A stretch of DNA of 64,000 nt, taken from Marinomonas atlantica. Lineage in GTDB: Bacteria; Pseudomonadota; Gammaproteobacteria; Pseudomonadales; Marinomonadaceae. The stretch covers positions 124,001 through 188,000 of the forward strand of contig NZ_LTAW01000006.1 in NCBI RefSeq assembly GCF_001639725.1. The letters are read 5' to 3'. This document shows positions 16,278 to 24,373 of the stretch, in pieces. A program made the translations under genes and the position numbers. The first letter of the stretch is position 1. Each line of letters begins with the position of its first letter. The notes under the pieces are model-generated. The model ran no database searches and was not told the DNA's origin. It saw only the letters and a program-made list of their open reading frames with translations.

Positions 16278-18697
16278 TACTGAATAAAAGAAGGTTGCGT
16301 TAGTAGGTTTTCCACTTGCTCATCAGTGAGTGGTTTCGCAAATAGATAACCTTGCCCTAAGTCGCACCCAAATTCACGTAGAATCGCAGCCTGCTCGGTG
16401 GTTTCGATACCCTCTGCAACCACCTTAATTTTAAGTTTATGAGCCATGGTAATGATCGCTTCACATAGGTCCTTTTCCATACCTTCTTGAGCCATATCCT
16501 GTACAAATGAGCGGTCAATTTTAATGTAATCAATATCAAGGCGATTTAAATAAGCCAGCGCAGAGTAGCCTGTTCCAAAATCGTCTAGAGCAACATTGAT
16601 ACCCTCATCACGAAATGCCAACAGCTGCTCAGACACAGACTGAGTATGATGCATGAGCATATTTTCTGTAATTTCTAAACTCACAGCTTCACCAGGAACG
16701 CCGACTTGATGTAAATAGCCAAACCACTGGCTAATGTGATTATCTGGAGAGGTGATTTGAAACGGCGAAATATTCACACTGACCATCAAGGATGGTGAAT
16801 ATTGCGCTCGCCAAAGCGCTAGCTTTTTAACCGACTCTTTAAATACGAAATCACCAATCTCTGAAATTAATCCAGATTCTTCGGCAATCGGAATAAAATA
16901 GTCCGGAGGGATCAAGCCTCGTATTGGGTGCTGCCACCTTACAAGGGCCTCAAACTTAATGACCTCTTGGCTGTGTAAATCTAAGATAGGCTGATACATC
17001 ACAAAGAGCTCATTACGAACCATCGCTTGTCGCATATCTGCAATGAGTGTCTGACGTTCAATGGCTTTTTCATACAAGTCTGACGTAAAAAAACGGCATC
17101 GATTACGTCCGGACTCTTTTGCAGCATACATTGCCTCATCGGCAAACTGCAGTAAAGACTCAGGCTTAGTACTGTCTTCGGGGGCCACCGTAATCCCAAT
17201 ACTCGCCGATATATAAACTTCATCTTCATAAAGTATGTACGGCATTGAAATTGCTTTCAGTATGACTTTTGCTAGAGTTTCTAGGTTATCTTTGGTGATG
17301 TAAGAAGGAATCAATATTGTAAATTCGTCACCGCCAATACGGGCAAGTTCACATCCTTCCAACATGCAAGACTTCAAGCGTTTGGAAACTTCCCTTAATA
17401 AGTGATCTCCCCATTGATGCCCATATAGATCGTTTACGTCTTTGAAGTGATCTAAGTCTAAATACATCAGTGCGAACGGCTCATTTTGTCGTTTAGCGAC
17501 TTGAGACATCTGCTGTAAACGAGCCTTAAACGCACGCCGATTACCCAAATCCGTTAGAGGGTCCTGATTCGCCTGCTTAGCCACTTCTTCACGAGCTTCA
17601 TAGCTCTCTTTAAGTGCTGCATCCAAACGCCTATTCGTCTTTGATACATACAACACAATAATCAACAAAACTAAAAAAATACTGATCGAGACCGAAGTCA
17701 CTAAAATTATTTCACGCCAATTCTTCTTAGCCTCATAACGATACAGCACCGCATTTAAATCAACGGGGTCATTTAACTTATTCAGTCGTTCGTAAATATC
17801 TAAAACAGATGCCCAGCGTGCTTCATTAAGATGACCAATTTCAATGATATCAGGTTGTATAAGTTCGAAAACTTGTTGTGCTTCGAACTCTAAAAGCGCC
17901 CGACTGTAGTCGCTTGCATAAATGGTCATAATCCACTGAATGACAATATCAGGGTACTTGAGTGCGTATTGCCAACCCTTCAAACTGGCTTCTCGAAAAG
18001 CTCGAACGCGATCAGGCCGCAACGACACTTCCTCGTCTGAAGTAAATAGATTGTCACCCGAAAAATCGATACCTACGCTGCGCGGCGAAAATACGCGATA
18101 AGGTATGCTTTGTTTTGCCAGTAAATAGGGCACATGGATGCTACTTGCACTCATGATATCCACATTGTTATTGATAAGATCTTTGACGTCGTGGGTATGA
18201 CGCATGAAATTTAAGTTATATAACTTAACGCCTTCCTGCTCCAGATACAGTAATAGTTCATTGGAAGCAGCATCTAGCATCACGCGTTTGTTCACCCAAT
18301 CTTCAAAGCTTAGAATATGATCACTGGAAATAAAAATCATTGGCGAATGTTGAAAAATTACGGCCAGAATTTGAAATGGTCGCCCACGGCTTCGCTCGAT
18401 GAGAATCGAGCTGTCACCAACACCATAGTCCGCCTTTCCTGTGGCCACTTCACTGTACACATTCGTAATCGCGTTACCTGGAATCACATCCACATCTAAG
18501 CCTGCATCGCGATAGTAGCCAAGTTGCTGAGCGGCGTAATAACCAGCAAATGCAAAACTGTGCTCTCGCTTTAATTGAAGACGCACATTTTCATTGACCG
18601 AAAAAACTAAGCCACTCATCAATGACAAAAGTAAAAACAAGACCGTTTTAATCAAAAGGACTCCAAAAGGCCACCAAATCTGGGTGACTCTCAGCAT
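16274..18697 (-). CDS. Membrane cyclic-di-GMP enzyme with NMT1-type sensor, GGDEF and EAL domains
   Basis: 807 aa. Residues about 12-33 are a signal anchor, and 40-320 form a periplasmic NMT1/THI5-like solute-binding domain (FAFAGYYAAQQLGYYRDAGL, TGKADYGVGDSSILIERSRG). A membrane helix spans about 336-358. GGDEF follows, with the intact motif RIGGDEFTILI near residue 460. The EAL domain at about 550-800 keeps FEALVRW, SVNISPFQ, LEITENML, ALDDFGTGYSAL, IKIDRSF, VAEGIETTEQ and QGYLFAKP, so its metal and catalytic residues are complete. The protein probably senses a small periplasmic molecule and adjusts c-di-GMP. Net direction of activity cannot be read from sequence. It overlaps pirin tail to tail. 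Confidence 0.9.
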   Translation of the reverse strand: MLRVTQIWWPFGVLLIKTVLFLLLSLMSGLVFSVNENVRLQLKREHSFAFAGYYAAQQLGYYRDAGLDVDVIPGNAITNVYSEVATGKADYGVGDSSILIERSRGRPFQILAVIFQHSPMIFISSDHILSFEDWVNKRVMLDAASNELLLYLEQEGVKLYNLNFMRHTHDVKDLINNNVDIMSASSIHVPYLLAKQSIPYRVFSPRSVGIDFSGDNLFTSDEEVSLRPDRVRAFREASLKGWQYALKYPDIVIQWIMTIYASDYSRALLEFEAQQVFELIQPDIIEIGHLNEARWASVLDIYERLNKLNDPVDLNAVLYRYEAKKNWREIILVTSVSISIFLVLLIIVLYVSKTNRRLDAALKESYEAREEVAKQANQDPLTDLGNRRAFKARLQQMSQVAKRQNEPFALMYLDLDHFKDVNDLYGHQWGDHLLREVSKRLKSCMLEGCELARIGGDEFTILIPSYITKDNLETLAKVILKAISMPYILYEDEVYISASIGITVAPEDSTKPESLLQFADEAMYAAKESGRNRCRFFTSDLYEKAIERQTLIADMRQAMVRNELFVMYQPILDLHSQEVIKFEALVRWQHPIRGLIPPDYFIPIAEESGLISEIGDFVFKESVKKLALWRAQYSPSLMVSVNISPFQITSPDNHISQWFGYLHQVGVPGEAVSLEITENMLMHHTQSVSEQLLAFRDEGINVALDDFGTGYSALAYLNRLDIDYIKIDRSFVQDMAQEGMEKDLCEAIITMAHKLKIKVVAEGIETTEQAAILREFGCDLGQGYLFAKPLTDEQVENLLTQPSFIQY

Positions 18698-18920
18698 AGC
18701 GTTCTAAAAACACGCCAGTAAGATGACAGACTTACATTTCAATTCAAAAACCTAAGATTAGAACGAACTTCTAACACTCTCTACCCCTATTCCACATTTA
18801 CTAACGTTAAACGTACAAATAGACACATGAGTTACAATCAATAAATAAAATTTGCTTCACATCACTTGTATTCAAAAACATAAAAGATATGCTTTAAGAC
18901 TTAAAACATAGGGATAAAAA

Positions 18921-19679
18921 ATGCAACCGATTGATTTTAAAGACTTAGGCTGCCAAGAATGCGCACAAGGCTGCGATTTAGGTTTTGATTTCAGCATGGC
19001 GTTGCAACCTATTGTTGATGTTGCAACTCGTACTATTTTCGCGCAAGAAGCACTCGCTCGAGGGTTTAATGGGGAAGGGGCAAGAGAAGTATTTAAACAC
19101 GTAAATGATACTAATCTATATCGTTTTGATCAAAGCTGCCGAGTCAAAGCCATTCGCTTGGCGGCACAGCTTAACGTGGACTCCTATTTGAGCATCAACT
19201 TTTTACCCAATGCCATCTATCGTCCTGAGCTTTGTATTCGAACGACCTTGGCTGCGGCTGAAGCATACGCCTTTGATAAAACCAAAATTATTTTTGAGTT
19301 CACTGAAAATGAGCGCATTGTCGATCAAAAGCACCTAATTAACATTATCAGCCACTATGAGAAAATTGGTTTTCAAACAGCCATCGATGATTTTGGTTCA
19401 GGTTATAACGGCTTAGCCCAACTGGCGGATTTGAAGACACAAATAACCAAAATTGATATGGAATTAATTCGTGATATTGATAAAGATCCTGCTCGTGAAA
19501 TCATCGTGCGAAACATGGTTAAGATGTTGACAGAGTTAGGCCAAAGAATCATCGCTGAAGGGATTGAAACAGACGCAGAGTACCGAGTTCTTCGTGATAT
19601 GGGCATCACCTTATACCAAGGTTTTTACTTCGCCAAACCTGCTTTCGAGTCTTTAGCTGATGTGTACTGGCCGGACTAA
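18921..19679 (+). CDS. Stand-alone EAL-domain phosphodiesterase with Cys-rich N-terminus
   Basis: 252 aa, cytosolic, nearly all EAL domain. The catalytic set is present: QEALARG, SINFLPN, FEFTENE, AIDDFGSGY, KIDMELI, AEGIE and QGFYFAKP, so hydrolysis of c-di-GMP to pGpG is expected. The first 20 residues contain three cysteines spaced C-x2-C-x3-C (Cys11, Cys14, Cys18), which may bind a metal or sense redox state. It is divergent from the large GGDEF/EAL gene across a 223-base AT-rich gap, so the two may respond to related signals. The short EAL form with no other known sensory domain is consistent with a redox- or partner-controlled enzyme. Confidence 0.88.
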   Translation: MQPIDFKDLGCQECAQGCDLGFDFSMALQPIVDVATRTIFAQEALARGFNGEGAREVFKHVNDTNLYRFDQSCRVKAIRLAAQLNVDSYLSINFLPNAIYRPELCIRTTLAAAEAYAFDKTKIIFEFTENERIVDQKHLINIISHYEKIGFQTAIDDFGSGYNGLAQLADLKTQITKIDMELIRDIDKDPAREIIVRNMVKMLTELGQRIIAEGIETDAEYRVLRDMGITLYQGFYFAKPAFESLADVYWPD

Positions 19680-19740
19680 AACGCCTGAATTCAATTAGCG
19701 AAACAGGCGCTTTTAAACACAATCATCGAAACAAGTTCTA

Positions 19741-19935
19741 TCAGCTATTTAGTTTATAAATACCTTCACGCTGACATTCACCAGACAGTTGCCACATCAT
19801 GTGCTCATCTGTCATTTGACGTAAGTTTTCTGTTTTACAATTCTCAACATTCGCTTCAAATGCATTTTCAGAATCAGGCGATAGAATCACTAAAAATGCA
19901 ACCGCTAACACGCCTGCCATATATAAATACTTCAT
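19741..19935 (-). CDS. Small exported or membrane-anchored protein of unknown function
   Basis: 64 aa when started at the ATG at 19935, which has AAGGGA about 8 bases upstream; an earlier start at 19971 lacks such a site. Residues 1-20 (MKYLYMAGVLAVAFLVILSP) form one hydrophobic segment, either a signal peptide or an anchor. The rest is short, polar and acidic with two cysteines, NCKTENL and GECQREG, that could form a disulfide in the periplasm. I do not recognise the family. It lies between the EAL gene and the methyltransferase gene, convergent to the former. Confidence 0.5.
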   Translation of the reverse strand: MKYLYMAGVLAVAFLVILSPDSENAFEANVENCKTENLRQMTDEHMMWQLSGECQREGIYKLNS

Positions 19936-20110
19936 AGCTCCATTCCCTTCACATACAGCGTTTTTAAACAATAAAACTCTTTAGAAACAAGCAAACCGTA
20001 GCTAAATATTATTTAGCACTCACTTATTTATAATCCACTCTTTCTAGGTCGAAATCAATGAATGAAAACTGTTTTTGTTTAAAAAGGATGTAAGGAACCT
20101 TACTCAAAAC

Positions 20111-21334
20111 TTAAAGTGATGCTCGTACTAAAAGGTTTCTTGGCGTCAATGCTTTATCACAAAATTTTTCGATCGTGACATGATAACCTGATTCTTGCAG
20201 TTTAAGTGCCCTATCTAAAACTAACCACAGTTCCAAAGGACGTCGAAAATATTGGCTCACAGCTTCCACTTTTTGCACGTGTTCACTGCGCAAATAGCCT
20301 AATGCTTCAAAACCATCAAAAGGTATCTCTGATACATACGTTTGTAGTGCTTTCTGCTCTGCAGCCCACAGCGAAAACACCTCAAATCCTTCAGTTAATA
20401 ACGATTTAGAGCACGATGGAATTGTAAGGTAACAGTCATTTTCCGTTACCTTACGCTGCCAGCTATCAAACCCTAAACGATAGGCTAACTCTATTCTTTT
20501 CAACCGTTGTTCACGTCGCCCCGCGGTAGACACTTGTTTCACAGCCAATGTTAAATTCTCTTGGCTAAGCTGTATCCGCGCCTGCTGCCCTAGCTTTGAT
20601 AAGGGCTGATACTGCGCATACTGAGTCAAGTGATAACAACATGGAGAAATCGCCAAGTAAGCGAGCCCCTCCTCAATCGCTTGCTCTATTAGTGTGGTAT
20701 GCAAATCGCCGCAAGCATGGAGTGCAACAGCGCTCTTCGCGCTTTTAAGCGCTGCTTTTCCCTCTCCTTTTAATACGTCTACTTGAGTGAAATGCTGCGA
20801 TAATTGACGCTGCTCTGCTTCTTTCTGGCCCGCTTCACAGAGCTCAGCCTGCCACTCTACACTGTGTATCGACACATCATGCTGATAAGCCAGCAACTTA
20901 CCTAAATGCCCCTTTCCAGCACACCACTCCAAGACTGGAGAGAGTGGCTCAATACAGTTAGAAAAAGCGGCTATCTGCTCCCATTTTCGGCCTTTAATAC
21001 CAGCGCTGAAATAGTTGGGCGGCAAAGATAAATCAACATAAGACAACGCCTCCCATTCAAATATAAAAGGTTCAAACCCTTTTATATGATCGTATAAAGC
21101 TTGTTCAACAGTGGACTCAGTTGGACAATTTCTCTGCTGACTTAGCCAACTACACAGATTTGGCTCAGCCATCTGCCAAGGCCAATTTATGGAGTGGAAA
21201 CTGGATACATTCCATAAATGCCTATGTTGAAACAGCCATAAATCCAGCGATTGAAATAACTCGCGATAATGGGAAGGATGAGAAAGCAATTTTGAAGTGT
21301 TCAATATTTTGTACAGTTTACCAAGAGTTTGCAT
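20111..21334 (-). CDS. SAM-dependent methyltransferase (Methyltransf_32-like)
   Basis: 407 aa. A class I methyltransferase core begins near residue 135 with LEWCAGKGHLGKLLAYQ (SAM-binding motif I) and HSVEWQAELCEAG (acidic loop). ALHACGDLHTTLIEQAI and the active-site-like SPCCYHLTQYAQYQPLS follow. This CAGKGHLG plus SPCCYH combination is characteristic of the family that includes eukaryotic GSTCD and Trm13-like proteins; the two Cys are often conserved. The N-terminal 130 residues and the C-terminal 130 have no motif I recognise. The target is unknown. It is divergent from an aminotransferase gene with 110 bases between starts. Confidence 0.8.
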   Translation of the reverse strand: MQTLGKLYKILNTSKLLSHPSHYRELFQSLDLWLFQHRHLWNVSSFHSINWPWQMAEPNLCSWLSQQRNCPTESTVEQALYDHIKGFEPFIFEWEALSYVDLSLPPNYFSAGIKGRKWEQIAAFSNCIEPLSPVLEWCAGKGHLGKLLAYQHDVSIHSVEWQAELCEAGQKEAEQRQLSQHFTQVDVLKGEGKAALKSAKSAVALHACGDLHTTLIEQAIEEGLAYLAISPCCYHLTQYAQYQPLSKLGQQARIQLSQENLTLAVKQVSTAGRREQRLKRIELAYRLGFDSWQRKVTENDCYLTIPSCSKSLLTEGFEVFSLWAAEQKALQTYVSEIPFDGFEALGYLRSEHVQKVEAVSQYFRRPLELWLVLDRALKLQESGYHVTIEKFCDKALTPRNLLVRASL

Positions 21335-21444
21335 TTATTAGCACATAAGTGAATTGTATTTTAGCGTCAAACGGGCAGAATATGGCAATCATTTCAGTCC
21401 CTAATCACGTGAACTTTACGAAACCAGTAAGGAAAGCACTCATT

Positions 21445-22641
21445 ATGTTCAAACACCTAAAAGCCGTACCTGGCGACCCATTATTGGCGCTGATCGTTGC
21501 GCATCAACAAGATACAAACCCTAAAAAAATTGATTTAGGTGTGGGCGTATACAAAGACGATTTTGGTCGAACCCCTATCTTGGAGTCTGTGAAGAAAGCA
21601 GAAGCACTAATGGTATCGAACGAAGAAACTAAGTCTTACCTAGGTGTTTACGGCGATGCGAACTTCGCTCCGCTTATTCAAACACTATTGCTTGGCAATG
21701 ACAGCGACATCATTAAGCAAAAGCGTATTCAGTCCTCTCAAACACCTGGCGGTACTGGCGCTCTAAAAGTTGCAGCCGACTTTATTAGCGCAAACCTTAA
21801 AGGTGCTCGCCTATTTGTTAGCGACCCAACATGGGGTAATCATGTCTCGATCTTTAATTCTGCAGGTGTTGAGGTCATTGATTACCCTTACTACGATGCA
21901 CAAACTAACGATGTACGCTTTGATGACATGATGGCGTTTTTGAACGCTGAAATGAAAGAAGGCGATGTGCTATTACTGCATGCTTGCTGTCATAACCCAA
22001 CGGGGGTCGACCTTAAAATTGAGCACTGGCAGGCACTCACAGATTTCGTCAATACACGTCATGTATTACCACTGGTGGATGCGGCTTACCAAGGATTCGG
22101 TGACGGTTTAGATGAAGATATGGCAGGCTTGCGTCACATGGCTGAGCGCGTGCCAAATATGCTCATCGCAAACTCATTTTCTAAGAACTTCGGTATCTAT
22201 CGCGACCGCTGTGGCGGTCTTAGCGTAATTGCCGAAAGCAGTGAAGAAGCCAGCAACGCTTTCTCTATTATTGGTCAAGCTATTCGCGCAAACTACTCAA
22301 TGCCACCGGCACACGGTGCGACAGTCGTTTACACGATTATGAATAGCCCTGAATTGCATGCTCTTTGGGAGCAAGAAGTAACGCAAATGCGTAATCGCAT
22401 TAATGGCTTACGTGGTCAGCTTGTTGAAAAACTGGCTGCATCAGGTGTCAGTAAAGACTTCAGCTTTATTGCCAAACAACGCGGCATGTTCTCTTACTCG
22501 GGCTTAACACTTGAGCAAGTGCGAAAACTGCGTTCAGACTACTCTATCTACATCGCCGATACTGGTCGTATGAGTGTAGCAGGCGTAAGTGATAGCAATA
22601 TTGACTACTTATGCGAATCGATTGCTAGCGTCGTTGGCTAG
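21445..22641 (+). CDS. Aromatic/aspartate aminotransferase (class I)
   Basis: 398 aa, the length of E. coli AspC and TyrB. It starts MFKHLKAVPGDPLLALI from the ATG at 21445 (AAGGA upstream); the frame open from 21349 has 32 extra residues without similarity. Signatures include KIDLGVGVYKDDFGRTPIL, QTPGGTGALKVAADF, CCHNPTGVDL, the PLP lysine in SFSKNFGIYRDRCG and the carboxylate Arg in the C-terminal half. The enzyme transfers amino groups between glutamate and aspartate or aromatic amino acids. Sequence by eye does not separate aspC from tyrB. A terminator follows. Confidence 0.92.
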   Translation: MFKHLKAVPGDPLLALIVAHQQDTNPKKIDLGVGVYKDDFGRTPILESVKKAEALMVSNEETKSYLGVYGDANFAPLIQTLLLGNDSDIIKQKRIQSSQTPGGTGALKVAADFISANLKGARLFVSDPTWGNHVSIFNSAGVEVIDYPYYDAQTNDVRFDDMMAFLNAEMKEGDVLLLHACCHNPTGVDLKIEHWQALTDFVNTRHVLPLVDAAYQGFGDGLDEDMAGLRHMAERVPNMLIANSFSKNFGIYRDRCGGLSVIAESSEEASNAFSIIGQAIRANYSMPPAHGATVVYTIMNSPELHALWEQEVTQMRNRINGLRGQLVEKLAASGVSKDFSFIAKQRGMFSYSGLTLEQVRKLRSDYSIYIADTGRMSVAGVSDSNIDYLCESIASVVG

Positions 22642-22661
22642 GATATCTTCTAAATTGTCAT

Positions 22662-22692
22662 AAAAAAGGGCCCCTAAACAGTGGCCCTTTTT
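22662..22692. terminator. Terminator after the aminotransferase gene, probably bidirectional
   Basis: AAAAAAGGGCC and GGCCCTTTTT pair around an 11-base loop, with A and T runs on either side. It lies between convergent genes; the following gene ends at 22695. Confidence 0.85.
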
Positions 22693-22694
22693 AG

Positions 22695-23303
22695 TTAATG
22701 GAGAATACGCGATGAGCCATCACTGACTTGAGAAATTTGTATCTCAGGGTGGTTGTGTTGCGCTAACCTCATAATAGAAGGCTCTAAACTTTCACGCCAA
22801 AAAGTGACTTCGGCATCACTCATTGCATTCAACTTTTCCCAACCGCCTGGTGTACCGAACAAACGTACACTTGCAAGGACATCATCAAGAAAATCACGAT
22901 CCCCAGAGTGATTAATACCTGTCAAACGAGCTCCTCTCATAAATCCAGCACACCAATCATCAATGATCACTGTCACATGACCTTGCTGATCATCATGCTC
23001 TAAATACACAGGACTTAAGGTGCTGTTAAATAAGCCATCAATAGCTTCTAAGTGCAGCAGCATAACGAGTCCGTAAAACTCGTCCTCTTCATCTTGCTCA
23101 TTCCATTTAGGCTGATCTTCTTGTGATCCCCATATTGCTGGAAACCAATCCGCTGGCGCCAATAAATCTTTACTACAGCCAATAGCGGTTACAAAACCGT
23201 CCAGCTCAGATACGGTGATAATTGCACGCTCCGAGCCATAATTCTGCAGGTAGTAATCTAAGCGCTCGTACATTGCCTCAACCGGCAAGGAATCATCTTG
23301 CAT
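22695..23303 (-). CDS. UPF0149 (YgfB/YecA) family protein
   Basis: 202 aa, soluble. The family marks are present: SELDGFVTAIGC near residue 43, PADWFPAIWG, and DDWCAGFMRG in the middle. It lacks the C-terminal SEC-C zinc motif found in YecA. The length and missing motif place it with the shorter YecA-like proteins of marine gammaproteobacteria. Function is unknown. The start ATG at 23303 has only a weak ribosome-binding site. A 13-bp hairpin lies between it and the lipoprotein gene upstream, so coupling with that gene is uncertain. Confidence 0.82.
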   Translation of the reverse strand: MQDDSLPVEAMYERLDYYLQNYGSERAIITVSELDGFVTAIGCSKDLLAPADWFPAIWGSQEDQPKWNEQDEEDEFYGLVMLLHLEAIDGLFNSTLSPVYLEHDDQQGHVTVIIDDWCAGFMRGARLTGINHSGDRDFLDDVLASVRLFGTPGGWEKLNAMSDAEVTFWRESLEPSIMRLAQHNHPEIQISQVSDGSSRILH

Positions 23304-23373
23304 GGTACGTCTCTATTTTTTGAGTTCAGGCACTAATTGTAATCGTTTTTAAAGGATTACGCAGGGGAAGCGT

Positions 23374-23406
23374 CTATGTCAGCCGCTAGAAATGCGGCTG
23401 ACATAG
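23374..23406. repeat. Strong 13-bp hairpin between the OmpA-type lipoprotein and UPF0149 genes
   Basis: CTATGTCAGCCGC / GCGGCTGACATAG is a perfect inverted repeat with a 7-base loop, 15 bases after the lipoprotein stop. There is no T run on either side. It could stabilise the lipoprotein mRNA or act as a weak terminator. Confidence 0.6.
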
Positions 23407-23421
23407 GGAAATAAAGGTCAA

Positions 23422-24105
23422 TTAGTTACCTTTTGGATAGATACTGATCTCAACACGACGATTACATTGACGGCCTTGGCTCGTCGAGTTATCACAGACT
23501 GGGGAACTTTCGCCCATTCCCATCGTCGATAAACGATTTGACGCAACATTCTGGCCCATTAAGTAACTACGTACTGAGTCCGCACGCTTTAAGGAAAGTG
23601 TCTTGTTGTACTCTTCACTGCCTGTGCTGTCAGTGTGACCAGTGATCATCAACACTGTATCAGGATATTCAACCAGTATGCGTGCTACACCATTTAGCGT
23701 TTTATAAATAGACGAATCTAGCATGGAAGAGTCTGAGCCAAAGCCGATACCATTTTCCATCACCAATACCAATTGGTCTTGACCCACACGACGAACCTGA
23801 ACGCCTGAATTACGTAACTCTTCACGCAGCTCAGCTTCTTGACGATCAAAGTAGTTACCCACACCGGCACCTACTGCACCACCAGCAACCGCACCAGCCA
23901 GCGCACGGTTTCGTCTCTCTTTTGCATTGTCCCCAGATGCTAATCCGGCAATTACACCAGATACAGCACCAATGATTGCACCTTTAGATGTTGAATTCAT
24001 TTCAGTCTCGCCAGTCGTTGCGTTTTCACGTTGTGTAGTCGTTTGACAACCACTCAACACGGCAGCGATTGATAAAATAGCGATTGAGCTTTTAAGCTTA
24101 AACAT
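23422..24105 (-). CDS. OmpA-family outer-membrane lipoprotein (YiaD-like)
   Basis: 227 aa from the ATG at 24105; an earlier start at 24138 would spoil the signal peptide. Residues 1-19 are a lipoprotein signal with lipobox VLSGC, lipidated at Cys20. Residues about 40-90 are a Gly-rich glycine-zipper region (GAIIGAVSGVIAGLASGD, then GAVAGGAVGAGVGNYF), and the C-terminal 105 residues are an OmpA peptidoglycan-binding domain with TGHTDSTGSEEYNKTLSLKR and RVEISIYP. The protein should tether the outer membrane to the cell wall. AGGAAC precedes the start. Monocistronic in appearance. Confidence 0.92.
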   Translation of the reverse strand: MFKLKSSIAILSIAAVLSGCQTTTQRENATTGETEMNSTSKGAIIGAVSGVIAGLASGDNAKERRNRALAGAVAGGAVGAGVGNYFDRQEAELREELRNSGVQVRRVGQDQLVLVMENGIGFGSDSSMLDSSIYKTLNGVARILVEYPDTVLMITGHTDSTGSEEYNKTLSLKRADSVRSYLMGQNVASNRLSTMGMGESSPVCDNSTSQGRQCNRRVEISIYPKGN

Positions 24106-24343
24106 AATTGTTCCTATCTTGTTGTTGTGAACATCCACTGATAAATTAGAAAACTAACTTGCTAGTATAGATTTGGAAAAGTAGAACAAAAGCATTCTGA
24201 GTCAGTTTGACGGGTATTTTTTATATCCATTAGAATTCTTTACACATTACCGCATACTATTATTTTCGATTTTGTTGCCGTAGTTACGATTGTATGGAGA
24301 CAAAGGCAAGTTATAGCGCTATACACTACAGTTTAAAAAACAT

Positions 24344-24370
24344 AAAAAAACAGCGCCTGAGCGCTGTTTT
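24344..24370 (-). terminator. Terminator of the parE operon
   Basis: ACAGCGC / GCGCTGT stem with a 4-base loop, flanked by T runs in the minus-strand direction, just after the parE stop. The mirror A run would also allow reading in the other direction, but no gene ends there. Confidence 0.88.
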
Positions 24371-24373
24371 ATA

